This document shows positions 6,613 through 14,627 of a DNA stretch of 14,658 bases, in pieces. A model generated the notes under the pieces. That model was given only the letters and a program-made list of their open reading frames with translations, had not been told where the DNA came from and ran no database searches. The translations under genes were made by a program, and so were the position numbers. This DNA comes from JACMRI01 sp043778625 (GTDB lineage Bacteria; Bacteroidota; Bacteroidia; UBA4408), in contig JAYWFU010000113.1 of the NCBI GenBank assembly GCA_043778625.1, positions 1 through 14,658 of the forward strand, written 5' to 3'. Numbering within the stretch: the stretch's first letter is position 1; every line of letters starts with the position of its first letter.

Positions 6613-7410
6613 ATGAAAAATCGTAGCATATACATAGTTCAAATAGCAGCCATTGTGCTGCTATTTGCATTTAATACTATGGCGCAAAACAGTACTGCAG
6701 TGTTGCTAAAAGCAATATCTAGCAAGGCTAACCAAGTGTGGGTAGATAAGCTACAAAATTATTACACATTAAACACTACCGAATTTGTAAAGTATAATAA
6801 TCAAACCAATGGTATAAATAAGTTTAGTAATAACAGTAGTACCCTGCCCTCAAGTGTTGATGTTAGTAACCCCTTGCGAATATTGTTGTACTATAATCAA
6901 TTTAATACGTTTATACATCTGGACAATATGCTTTCGCCTACTGAACAAACTAAAGCTGAAGCTACTGAATTAGCAACGCTATTGTGCAACAGTACACTTA
7001 ACGGGCTGTGGGTGTATAACCAAGCCGAACTATCGTTAGTGCGCTATGATAGCAAGTGGAACGAGGTGGTGCGCATTAATAATATGAATCAAGCCATTGC
7101 AAATTTTGCCCCAATATTTATGCAAGAAAATAACGGTAGCGTTTATTTGTACGACCCTAATTATGGTTGTGTGGTGTTAAATATGTTTGGGGGCATTGAC
7201 AAAAAAATACCGTTACCTAACTGCGTTAATTTTAAAGTGTTTAATGATGAACTGTATTACAAACGCAATGTAAACTACTATGTATATAACACCTTGAATT
7301 TAACCGAAACACAATTAAACGTACCTCTGCAAAATTGCAAGGACATTGCCTTAACACCACAAAAAATGCTAGTGTTAGCCAACGATACTTTGTATATTTA
7401 CCAACGCTAA
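6613..7410 (+). CDS. Exported protein of unknown function, possibly beta-propeller-like
   Basis: A 265-residue protein with a signal peptide (hydrophobic stretch at about 7-21, likely cleaved near NTMAQ). I do not recognise a named domain. The mature part reads as repeated short strands with aromatic residues, for example QVWVDKLQNYYTL, NGLWVYNQAELSLVRYDSKW, GSVYLYDPNYGCVVLNMFG and ELYYKRNVNYYVYNTLNL. This looks like blades of a small beta-propeller, a form common in conserved exported proteins of this phylum. The segment with NPLRILLYYNQFNTFIHLDN (86-105) is the most distinctive. It is packed tightly between the SGNH-like gene (7 nt) and the DUF4175-like gene (3 nt), so it is very likely co-expressed with them. 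The function cannot be named. Confidence 0.75.
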   Translation: MKNRSIYIVQIAAIVLLFAFNTMAQNSTAVLLKAISSKANQVWVDKLQNYYTLNTTEFVKYNNQTNGINKFSNNSSTLPSSVDVSNPLRILLYYNQFNTFIHLDNMLSPTEQTKAEATELATLLCNSTLNGLWVYNQAELSLVRYDSKWNEVVRINNMNQAIANFAPIFMQENNGSVYLYDPNYGCVVLNMFGGIDKKIPLPNCVNFKVFNDELYYKRNVNYYVYNTLNLTETQLNVPLQNCKDIALTPQKMLVLANDTLYIYQR

Positions 7411-7413
7411 ATA

Positions 7414-10400
7414 ATGAATGCTAACCCATCATACACTAATTTGCTCCAGCAACTTGATGCTTTTATACGCAAGTATTATAAAAATCAAATTATAAAAGGC
7501 GCATTACTTACACTTACGTTATTGCTAGGCATATACGTAAGTGCTGCGGTATTAACGCATTATGGGCAGTTTACCACTACGGTACGTAGCGTAATTTTTT
7601 TTAGTTTAATTGCGGCTGTATTAGCTATTGTTGCGCACTATGTACTTACGCCACTGTTGCATTTAAACAAAATAGGCACAGTAATCAATCACACACAGGC
7701 CGCCGAAATTATTGGTAAACATTTTACTGCCGTAAGCGATAAATTGTTAAATATTTTACAATTAAAAACAAACAACGACAGTGCATTAGCGCAAGCAGCT
7801 ATCGAACAAAAAATTGCGCAATTATCGCCTGTTAAATTTGGTAATGCCATAGATTTTTCGGCAAATAAAAAATACATTAAACTGCTAGCTATACCGTTAT
7901 TAGTTATAGGGTTGATATTGGCTATATCGCCTATTATACTGAGTGATGGTAGCAAACGATTAATTAATTATAATAAAGAATTTATAGCCCCCGCTCCATT
8001 TGAATTTACGGTACTTAACAAAAGTTTAACTACCGAAAACGAACAAGATTTTGAACTACGAGTAAGCACCACAGGTAACGAACTGCCTCAGCAAGCATTT
8101 GTGGTAATGGACGGTGTAGAATATATAATGAATAAAATTAGTACTACTGAATATAGCTATACATTTAAAAACGTATTAAAACCCACGCAATTTGCCATGC
8201 AGGCTGATGGTTTTACGAGCAGACAATACGAATTAAGTGTAATAAATAGCCCAAGTATTAATGGGTTTAAAGTGTTGTTAACTTACCCTACGTATATTGG
8301 TAAAGCACCCGAAACCGTTGCTAACACAGGCGATTTAACCTTGCCTGTAGGTACACGCATAAAATGGGTTTTTAACACTAATAATACAGAACAACTAACC
8401 GTAGTAAAAAACACAGGTAAAGACAGCATTATTACAGCCACTAAAAACGGTAATGAATTTACGTTAAGTACTACCGCTACCACTACGTGCCAGTACAAAA
8501 TTAGTAGTGTTAATGCACAGGCGCAACAACAAAGTAAAGTAGCGTATCAATTAAATGTAGTGCCTGACGAATACCCAAGTATTGACCTGCAAACTCAACA
8601 AGACAGCAGTACTAACAAGTTTATAGCATTAAACGGTAGTGTAAAAGATGATTATGGTTTTAGTAAATTACAGGTGGTATATACCGTAAAATCAAACGTA
8701 TTGAGCGATCTTGCTGCACAAGGTATTGATGCTACAAGCGATGTTACTACTGCCCAAAAAACATACACCTTACAATTACCTGTAACGCGCAATAGCACAC
8801 AACAAAACTATACGCAGGTGTTGGACATGAATACTATGAATTTAAAAGCAGGCGACGAATTGGTGTATTATGTGGAGGTGTTTGATAACGATGGCGAGCA
8901 TGGCGCTAAGAGTGCGCGTACCAACAGTGCCGTGTACAAAATACCAAGTAATGCAGCATTAAACAAAGTTACTGACGAGCAAAATACAGAGATTAAAAAA
9001 GACTTAGAAAAAACAATAGTTAAGGCACAAAAACTGCAAAAAGAACTAGTGCAAGCACGCAAAAAAATGCTTGAAAAAAAGAACCTAACCTTTGATGAGA
9101 AAAAACAAATTAATGATTTGTTGCAACAGCAAAACACGTTGCAACAAGAGGTAGAAGAAATTAAAAAACAGAACCAAGAGAATATTCAAAAACAAAATGA
9201 GTTTGCACAACCTAACGAGCGTGTATTGCAAAAACAGGAGGAGATAAACAAACTTTTTAATGAGTTGATGAGCGATGATTTTAAAAAGCAATACGAGGAG
9301 ATGCAAAAAATGTTGCAAAACATTGACAAGGATAAGTTGCAGGAAAAGGTAGAGGAAATGAAGCAGGATAGTAAGGAGTTGGAAAAAGACCTTGACCGTA
9401 CTTTAGAGGCATTTAAACAATTAGAACTGGAACAAAAACTAGAAAAAACAAAACAACAATTAGAAAAATTAGCACAAGAGCAAAAGCAATTAGCCGAGAA
9501 AACCGAAAAGGCAAAAAATGCAACACCTGAAGAGCAACAAAAGCTAAAAGACCAGCAAGCGGAACTTAATAAGCAGTTTGAAGACCTCAAAAAAGAGATA
9601 GATAAACTAAAGGAAATGGCTAAAGATGTACCTAATGCTCCTAAGTTGGACGAAGCTGAAAAAGCAGGAGAGGAAGCGCAAAAAGACATGAAAGAAAGCG
9701 CAGAAAGTTTAGCTAAAAAAGACAATAAAAAAGCAAGTAAAAGCCAAAAAGAAGCTGCTGAAAAAATGGAAGAGATGGCGCAAAAAATGGAAGATGCTAT
9801 GGCTAAAGCCGAAGAAGAACAAGCTGAGGAAGATGCGCAAGCATTGCGCCAGATACTAGAAAATTTATTACACCTTTCGTTTGACCAAGAAACCGTGTTG
9901 AAGAATTTTAAAACCATGGAAAGTGCTAATCCGCAATATGTACAGCTTACCAAAAAACAAAAACAACTGCAAGACGATTCCAAAATTATTGAAGATAGCT
10001 TGTTTGCATTAAGCAAACGCCAACCTAAAATTAGCAACATTGTAAACAAAGAAATTGCCGAAATTAAAAACAATATGGAGCGTGCCGTGAGCTACCTAGC
10101 CGACCGTAACACAGGTGCAGCCACCGTGCGTCAACAGTTTGCTATGACTGCCATTAACAACTTGAGTTTGCTACTAAGTGAAAGCCTGCAACAAATGCAA
10201 CAAGAGGCACAAGCCCAAAGCAAGAGTAAAAAAAGCGGTAGTGGTAGTTGTAACAAGCCTGGAGGAAGTGGTGCGCCTAAACCAGGCAAGGGTAAACCTA
10301 AGCCAAGTATGGCAAGTATGAGACAAATGCAACAAAACCTAAGCAAACAATTAGAACAAATGAAAAGTGGGCAAACCCCAGGTGGCAAAGGGCAAGGGCA

Positions 10401-10893
10401 AAGTAAAGAGTTAGCTAAGATGGCAGCTCAGCAAGAATACCTACGCCAACAAATGCAAAATGCAGCAAGCCAAGGTGGGAGCGGAGGACAAGGTAAAGAT
10501 GGTCAAACAGGTAAGGAAACAGGTAAAGAGGGAGGGAAAGAAAGCGGTGGTACTAAAGGTAATGCACAACAATTGCGCGAAATAGCCAAACAAATGGAAC
10601 AAACTGAAAGCGATATTGTAAATAAACGCATTACACAGGAAACACTAAATCGTCAAAAAGAAATACTTACTCGCCTGCTCGAAGCCGAAAAAGCTGAGCG
10701 TGAACGTGAGCAAGATGATAAACGAAAATCGAACGAGGCGAAGGAAATTAAAACGCTTGCACCCGTCTCATTTACTAAATACGAACAACTTAAAAAACGA
10801 GAAACGGAGCTGTTACAGACCATTCCGCCTAACTTAAATTTTTACTACAAATCAAAAGTTTCTAACTATTTTAGTAACGTAAAAGATAACTAA
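7414..10893 (+). CDS. DUF4175-family membrane protein with a very long coiled coil
   Basis: A 1159-residue envelope protein. Three transmembrane helices lie near the N-terminus (about 28-50, 58-78 and 155-177). These are followed by beta-sandwich-like extracytoplasmic sequence (about 185-510; note YYVEVFDNDGEHGAKS near its end). A Q/E/K-rich coiled coil runs over about 520-810. Then come a helical part and two low-complexity G/K/P/Q-rich stretches (about 935-966 and 1014-1052), separated by a Q/M-rich helix. A final charged coil ends in YYKSKVSNYFSNVKDN. This layout matches DUF4175-family proteins of Bacteroidota, whose biochemical role is not established. The next gene, an RsbW-type ATPase, starts 7 nt after the stop, an adjacency I recall as common in the phylum. 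A structural envelope role is inferred. Codons are dominated by AGY and TCG for serine in the N-terminal part. Confidence 0.85.
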   Translation: MNANPSYTNLLQQLDAFIRKYYKNQIIKGALLTLTLLLGIYVSAAVLTHYGQFTTTVRSVIFFSLIAAVLAIVAHYVLTPLLHLNKIGTVINHTQAAEIIGKHFTAVSDKLLNILQLKTNNDSALAQAAIEQKIAQLSPVKFGNAIDFSANKKYIKLLAIPLLVIGLILAISPIILSDGSKRLINYNKEFIAPAPFEFTVLNKSLTTENEQDFELRVSTTGNELPQQAFVVMDGVEYIMNKISTTEYSYTFKNVLKPTQFAMQADGFTSRQYELSVINSPSINGFKVLLTYPTYIGKAPETVANTGDLTLPVGTRIKWVFNTNNTEQLTVVKNTGKDSIITATKNGNEFTLSTTATTTCQYKISSVNAQAQQQSKVAYQLNVVPDEYPSIDLQTQQDSSTNKFIALNGSVKDDYGFSKLQVVYTVKSNVLSDLAAQGIDATSDVTTAQKTYTLQLPVTRNSTQQNYTQVLDMNTMNLKAGDELVYYVEVFDNDGEHGAKSARTNSAVYKIPSNAALNKVTDEQNTEIKKDLEKTIVKAQKLQKELVQARKKMLEKKNLTFDEKKQINDLLQQQNTLQQEVEEIKKQNQENIQKQNEFAQPNERVLQKQEEINKLFNELMSDDFKKQYEEMQKMLQNIDKDKLQEKVEEMKQDSKELEKDLDRTLEAFKQLELEQKLEKTKQQLEKLAQEQKQLAEKTEKAKNATPEEQQKLKDQQAELNKQFEDLKKEIDKLKEMAKDVPNAPKLDEAEKAGEEAQKDMKESAESLAKKDNKKASKSQKEAAEKMEEMAQKMEDAMAKAEEEQAEEDAQALRQILENLLHLSFDQETVLKNFKTMESANPQYVQLTKKQKQLQDDSKIIEDSLFALSKRQPKISNIVNKEIAEIKNNMERAVSYLADRNTGAATVRQQFAMTAINNLSLLLSESLQQMQQEAQAQSKSKKSGSGSCNKPGGSGAPKPGKGKPKPSMASMRQMQQNLSKQLEQMKSGQTPGGKGQGQSKELAKMAAQQEYLRQQMQNAASQGGSGGQGKDGQTGKETGKEGGKESGGTKGNAQQLREIAKQMEQTESDIVNKRITQETLNRQKEILTRLLEAEKAEREREQDDKRKSNEAKEIKTLAPVSFTKYEQLKKRETELLQTIPPNLNFYYKSKVSNYFSNVKDN

Positions 10894-10900
10894 TTGTGTA

Positions 10901-11302
10901 ATGCCCCATTTTATTCGCATAGCTACCAATCGTAAAAACATGCATCTTGTTGAAAAGATGATTGACGGTGTGTGTGCGCAATTAAAATTTGATGAAAACA
11001 TGTACGGTAAGGTATATGTGGCGGTAACAGAGGCGGTGTACAACGGTATGTTGCACGGTAATAAATTAGATGCACAAAAACACATTGATGTATCGTACGT
11101 TATAAAACCTAATTATCGAGTATTAGAATTTACTATAACAGATGATGGCGATGGGTTTAGCCCCAGCCAAGTACCTGACCCAACTACTGAAGAAAATATT
11201 TTGAAAGAAAGCGGACGGGGTATATTTTTAATTAAAAACATGGCAACTCGTTATTCGTACAACGGTAAAGGAAATTCCATAATAATGGAATTTGATTATT
11301 GA
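10901..11302 (+). CDS. RsbW/SpoIIAB-type anti-sigma regulatory factor (HATPase, serine kinase family)
   Basis: A 133-residue cytoplasmic GHKL ATPase of the anti-sigma/serine-kinase family. The nucleotide-binding boxes are intact: N box EAVYNGMLHGNK (Glu44, Asn48, His52), G1 box TDDGDGF (Asp81, Gly83, Gly85) and G2 box ESGRGIFLIKNM (Gly105, Gly107). The length is right for the family. Members bind a sigma factor and phosphorylate a STAS-domain antagonist. No STAS or sigma gene is in this window, so partners would be elsewhere. It follows the DUF4175-like gene by 7 nt and is probably translated from the same message. A hairpin lies 42 bases downstream. Its last 158 bases are duplicated, in decayed form, beyond the next gene at 14470-14627. 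Confidence 0.9.
   Translation: MPHFIRIATNRKNMHLVEKMIDGVCAQLKFDENMYGKVYVAVTEAVYNGMLHGNKLDAQKHIDVSYVIKPNYRVLEFTITDDGDGFSPSQVPDPTTEENILKESGRGIFLIKNMATRYSYNGKGNSIIMEFDY
11145..11302 (+). repeat. Long direct repeat, copy 1 (3' end of the ATPase gene)
   Basis: This stretch is repeated in the same orientation at 14470-14627 with a constant offset of 3325 bases and no gaps. By hand count about 21 of 158 positions differ, roughly 87 percent identity. The best-preserved part, 11221-11264 against 14546-14589, is 44 identical bases. Copy 1 forms the end of the intact ATPase gene, and the two copies bracket the 992-residue surface-protein gene. Confidence 0.93.
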
Positions 11303-11344
11303 AAACTCATAGTTTAAAGATTAATTAGTTTATTAAAGCTTTGT

Positions 11345-11380
11345 GTGTAGCTAAGCCTATTAATTATTATTAGGCTACAC
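11345..11380 (+). terminator. Hairpin after the ATPase gene, possible terminator
   Basis: GTGTAGC (11345-11351) can pair with GCTACAC (11374-11380). Alternatively AGCCTA (11354-11359) can pair with TAGGCT (11371-11376), so two mutually exclusive stems share the 3' arm. It is followed by ACTATTAAAAAA-type sequence without a T run. It may end the operon that began upstream, or act in the leader of the surface-protein gene. The alternating stems are noteworthy, but no known riboswitch is recognised here. Confidence 0.42.
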
Positions 11381-11481
11381 TATTAAAAAAAACACTTAGA
11401 TTCGTACCAACATCATCTTAAATAGTGCAGTGAAAGCCGAAAAACTGAATAAAGAGTAGGTAAATTATATTTAACTAAAAA

Positions 11482-14460
11482 ATGAAAAAAATTATTATTA
11501 TGTCTTCCGCATGTATATTTGCATTTTATAATTGTTTTGCTCAACACTGTTTTTCGCCAGCTGCTTATATTAACACAGGTACTAATGTAGGACCAACTAC
11601 TGTTGCAGATTTTAATGCAGATGGACATATGGACATTATAACAACCCATACTTCATCAACTGATATGTCGCTTTCTCTTGGTAATAGTTCAGGTGTTGTT
11701 ACTGTCCCATCTAATATCTCTATAGGAATGGCACAATCCGCTATTACCAATGCCGATTTTAATGCCGATGGTAAAAAAGATATTGCAATTATTACTACAA
11801 GTTCAAGTAATTTGTCAGTTATGTTGGGTGACGGACTGGGTGGTTTTGCTGCCGCTACTACTTTTGCGGTAGGTACGTTCCCAATATCTATTATTAATGC
11901 CGATTTTAATGGAGATGGTAAAATAGATTTAGCCACCAATAATCGTGGTTCAAATAATGTGTCGATTTTGCTTGGAGATGGTGCAGGTAATTTTGGTGCC
12001 GCAACTAATTTCAGTGTAGGAAGTAGCCCTGGGGGCATGGCTCATGCTGATTTTAACGGAGACGGAAATGTAGATTTGGCTACATGTAATTATAACACAG
12101 CGGACTTGTCAATTTTGCTTGGAGACGGCACAGGTAATTTTGGCGCCACCACCATTCCAATTACCGGAGGCTACTTTCTATTTATTAAAAGTGCTGATTT
12201 TAATGGAGACGGAAAGGCTGATTTAGTTACTGGCGCAAACAATCGTTTATTAATATTACTTGGTACTGGCACTGGGGGTTTTGGAGTTCCTACAACAATT
12301 AATATGACAGCTAATAATGGATTGAAAGATGTTGTTAGTGCTGACTTAAATAAAGATGGAAATATAGATTTAGTAGCAGCATCGATCAGTAACACTTTTG
12401 CTAATAATGTACTACTATTTTGGGGTAATGGTTCGGGAGGATTTTCAATGGATAGTCTTGCATGCGCACAGCCTATTTATATTACCTGTGCTGATATTAC
12501 TAACGACGGACATGAGGATATAATTGCTAGTACAAATGCCAATGCTTATGAGGCTATATATATAAACAAAGATTTTAATATTAGCTTACAGGTTACCAAC
12601 CCTACCTGTGCTTACAATGCGGGTCCTCCAATAGGTTCAATGGGTAACGGTAGTATTTTAGCAACCACAACTGGGGGATTATCCACACCATATTTTACAT
12701 GGAATACTCCGTTTCCACAATCAGGAAACCCAATCACCGATTTATCTCCAGGTACTTATACTGTAACAGTATCAGATAATAGCGGCTGTTCCAACAAAGC
12801 AACCGTAACACTTACTGGCCCCACACCACTTTCTAACTCCATAACTAGCACAGACGTTTCGTGTTATGGGGGCAATAATGGCACAGCAGCGGGCAGTGCT
12901 ATTGGCGGAACTCCTCCTTACACCTACTCTTGGAATACCTCTCCAATTCAAACAACTTCATCAATAAACAATTTAATAGCTGGTAATTACTCACTTACAA
13001 TTACAGACTCTTTGGGTTGTACAGGTTTCCCCCCTGCTGGAATAACTATTAATGAACCAGCCCCTCTTAGTTTGTATTGGGAAACCACAGGATCTAACCC
13101 TAATACTAAATGTAGTGGTGTGTGTAATGGCGCTCAAAATGTGAGCGCGTTTGGCGGAACAGCGCCTTATAATTTTCAATGGGATTTATCAACAAATAAT
13201 CAAACTACACAAATAGCTACTGAGTTATGCCAAGGTAATTATTTTCTCACTATAACTGATGCCTTGGGCTGCGTTGTAACGGATAGTATAACTGTTGGCT
13301 CTATGAGTGTGGTTCACCCCGAAATTTTTCTTACCAACCTTGCTGCGGTAGATCAAGTAAATGTTTCTCCATCATTTACCGCCTATTACGCTTACAATTT
13401 GCCGCCAACTATAAATCCCCCAGCTTCAAATCCTCGAAATCTTGTTGACCCAGGCAAAAAGGCTCGCTTTAAAGTAGAATGTACTAATCAAAAAATTAAC
13501 GGTCAATCAGTGGTTAGTGGTATATGTAAGGTAAGGTCAAATAGTAAATATGTTACAGTTACAGACAGCTCTTCTATTTTAAATAACATAGGTTGGAATA
13601 ATAAAACGTGGTCGGCTGATGAATTTGAAATTGATATAAAAGCAAATACACCAGCAGGGAGCAATGCTTATATTGATTTTGTGGTGCAAGAAAACGGAAT
13701 AAATTATACTACTAGCTGTATTGCAGTTCCAATTTCTCCGTTAGTGTATTCGCCTACAACTTCATTAACAATTGATGATGATAATAATCCTGACAGCCAA
13801 GGTAACGACAACGAAATTTGCGACCCCAATGAGGTTATTGAGTTTTATCCGTGGTTAAATAATATTTCAACATTAGATGCAGAATATGTGCGTGGGCGTT
13901 TTGAAAATTTAGACAATCATAACTTTATTAATATATGGAATAACGTGCCAGGTGCAGGGGTTAATGTTACGGTTTACAACGCTGGCTGGTGGAACTATGC
14001 CTTTAATCAACCTGCTGTAATTAATTCGGGTGCTGTAAACACAACGCCTGAATATGATTTTGTATTTAATTATAACAACACAAATGCCGTAAATAATTTT
14101 AAGTTATATATGGTTATGGCAGGAGGTTTTAAATTGTTTTCGGGCACAGCACTCTCGTTAGTGCAATGGTCAATTCCTTACACGTTTAACGCTGTTGGAG
14201 GCGCATCGTCAGTTGACGCTAAAAATAGTAACGATTTAAGTGTGTACCCTAATCCCACCACCGATTTAATAACTATTGAAAACAAACAAGAGAAATTAAC
14301 CTCACCTTATGTTATAATTAATTCGTTAGGAAACCAAGTTTTAAATGGCAATTTATTAGGTGTAACCACAACCGTTGATATTAATGATTTATTACCTGGG
14401 GTTTATCTTTTACAAGTTGGAGAAACAAAAAATCAATTATTTAAGTTTGTAAAAAAATAG
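11482..14460 (+). CDS. Large T9SS surface protein with FG-GAP/VCBS-type and SprB-like repeats
   Basis: A 992-residue protein, probably exported and attached to the cell surface by T9SS. The signal peptide ends near CFAQ (residue 21). Seven FG-GAP/VCBS-like units follow, beginning at about residues 42, 91, 140, 189, 238, 287 and 337. Most carry a calcium-loop-like D-F-N-x-D-G-x-x-D. Three SprB-like repeats cover about 373-604, with motifs such as GTYTVTVSDNSGC, GNYSLTITDSLGC and GNYFLTITDALGC. The next 300 residues (to about 905) are an unassigned beta-rich region with DDDNNPDSQGNDNEICDPNE (769-788). The type A sorting domain runs from SVYPNPTTD (920-928) to the C-terminal KFVKK. An adhesin or surface-structure role is inferred. 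It has its own 179-base leader. Its serine codons include many TCT and TCA, unlike the upstream DUF4175-like gene. It lies between the two copies of the ATPase 3' end. Confidence 0.88.
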   Translation: MKKIIIMSSACIFAFYNCFAQHCFSPAAYINTGTNVGPTTVADFNADGHMDIITTHTSSTDMSLSLGNSSGVVTVPSNISIGMAQSAITNADFNADGKKDIAIITTSSSNLSVMLGDGLGGFAAATTFAVGTFPISIINADFNGDGKIDLATNNRGSNNVSILLGDGAGNFGAATNFSVGSSPGGMAHADFNGDGNVDLATCNYNTADLSILLGDGTGNFGATTIPITGGYFLFIKSADFNGDGKADLVTGANNRLLILLGTGTGGFGVPTTINMTANNGLKDVVSADLNKDGNIDLVAASISNTFANNVLLFWGNGSGGFSMDSLACAQPIYITCADITNDGHEDIIASTNANAYEAIYINKDFNISLQVTNPTCAYNAGPPIGSMGNGSILATTTGGLSTPYFTWNTPFPQSGNPITDLSPGTYTVTVSDNSGCSNKATVTLTGPTPLSNSITSTDVSCYGGNNGTAAGSAIGGTPPYTYSWNTSPIQTTSSINNLIAGNYSLTITDSLGCTGFPPAGITINEPAPLSLYWETTGSNPNTKCSGVCNGAQNVSAFGGTAPYNFQWDLSTNNQTTQIATELCQGNYFLTITDALGCVVTDSITVGSMSVVHPEIFLTNLAAVDQVNVSPSFTAYYAYNLPPTINPPASNPRNLVDPGKKARFKVECTNQKINGQSVVSGICKVRSNSKYVTVTDSSSILNNIGWNNKTWSADEFEIDIKANTPAGSNAYIDFVVQENGINYTTSCIAVPISPLVYSPTTSLTIDDDNNPDSQGNDNEICDPNEVIEFYPWLNNISTLDAEYVRGRFENLDNHNFINIWNNVPGAGVNVTVYNAGWWNYAFNQPAVINSGAVNTTPEYDFVFNYNNTNAVNNFKLYMVMAGGFKLFSGTALSLVQWSIPYTFNAVGGASSVDAKNSNDLSVYPNPTTDLITIENKQEKLTSPYVIINSLGNQVLNGNLLGVTTTVDINDLLPGVYLLQVGETKNQLFKFVKK
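11605..12522 (+). repeat. Seven tandem in-frame repeats of 147 nt (last spacing 150 nt) coding FG-GAP-like units
   Basis: The GCN-GAT codons that open the A-D-F/L/I-N-x-D-G motif start at 11605, 11752, 11899, 12046, 12193, 12340 and 12490. That is five spacings of exactly 147 bases and one of 150. Units 3 and 4 are the most similar in DNA; each has ATTTTGCTTGGAGA (11965 and 12112) and CAGGTAATTTTGG. This suggests relatively recent internal duplication, while the outer units have drifted. Confidence 0.9.
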
Positions 14461-14469
14461 TAAGCAACT

Positions 14470-14627
14470 ATGATGATTGGTTTAGCTCCAAGCAAGTACT
14501 TGACCCAACTACCGAAAAAAATATTTTGAGCTAAAGCGAACGAGATATATTTTTAATTAAAAACATGGCAACTCGTTATTCGTACAACGCCAAAGGAAAT
14601 TCGATAACAATGAAATTTGATTATTAA
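14470..14627 (+). pseudogene. Decayed partial duplicate of the RsbW-type ATPase gene (3' end only); direct repeat copy 2
   Basis: The sequence aligns without gaps to 11145-11302 of the intact ATPase gene (offset 3325, about 87 percent identity by hand count). In the corresponding frame it starts around the G1 box, which is ruined (TDDGDGF becomes DDWF). It continues through V-L-D-P-T-T-E, then hits an in-frame TAA at 14532-14534, where the parent has the Glu of ESGRG. The second G2 glycine is also lost (SERDIF for SGRGIF). It then retains IFLIKNMATRYSYN exactly and ends with FDY and a stop at 14625-14627. The N box and all N-terminal sequence are absent: the upstream limit is only 9 bases after the stop of the surface-protein gene. 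It cannot encode a working ATPase. It is most likely left by a duplication or insertion event. Confidence 0.93.

Noticed and set aside
9186..10073. 295-codon open frame on the minus strand, Ser/Cys/Phe-rich
   Set aside because: It lies wholly antisense to the K/E/Q-rich coiled coil of the DUF4175-like gene. The S/C/F/L composition is what reverse reading of AAA, GAA and CAA codons gives, and there is no leader or domain.
11565..12038. 157-codon minus-strand open frame with repeated LPSALKSAL-type segments
   Set aside because: The apparent repeats are the antisense reading of the 147-nt FG-GAP repeats, so they carry no independent coding signal.
14470..14529. Short ATG-initiated frame (19 codons) in the decayed ATPase copy
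   Set aside because: It is out of phase with the parent gene and has no support; the sequence is explained as a pseudogene remnant.
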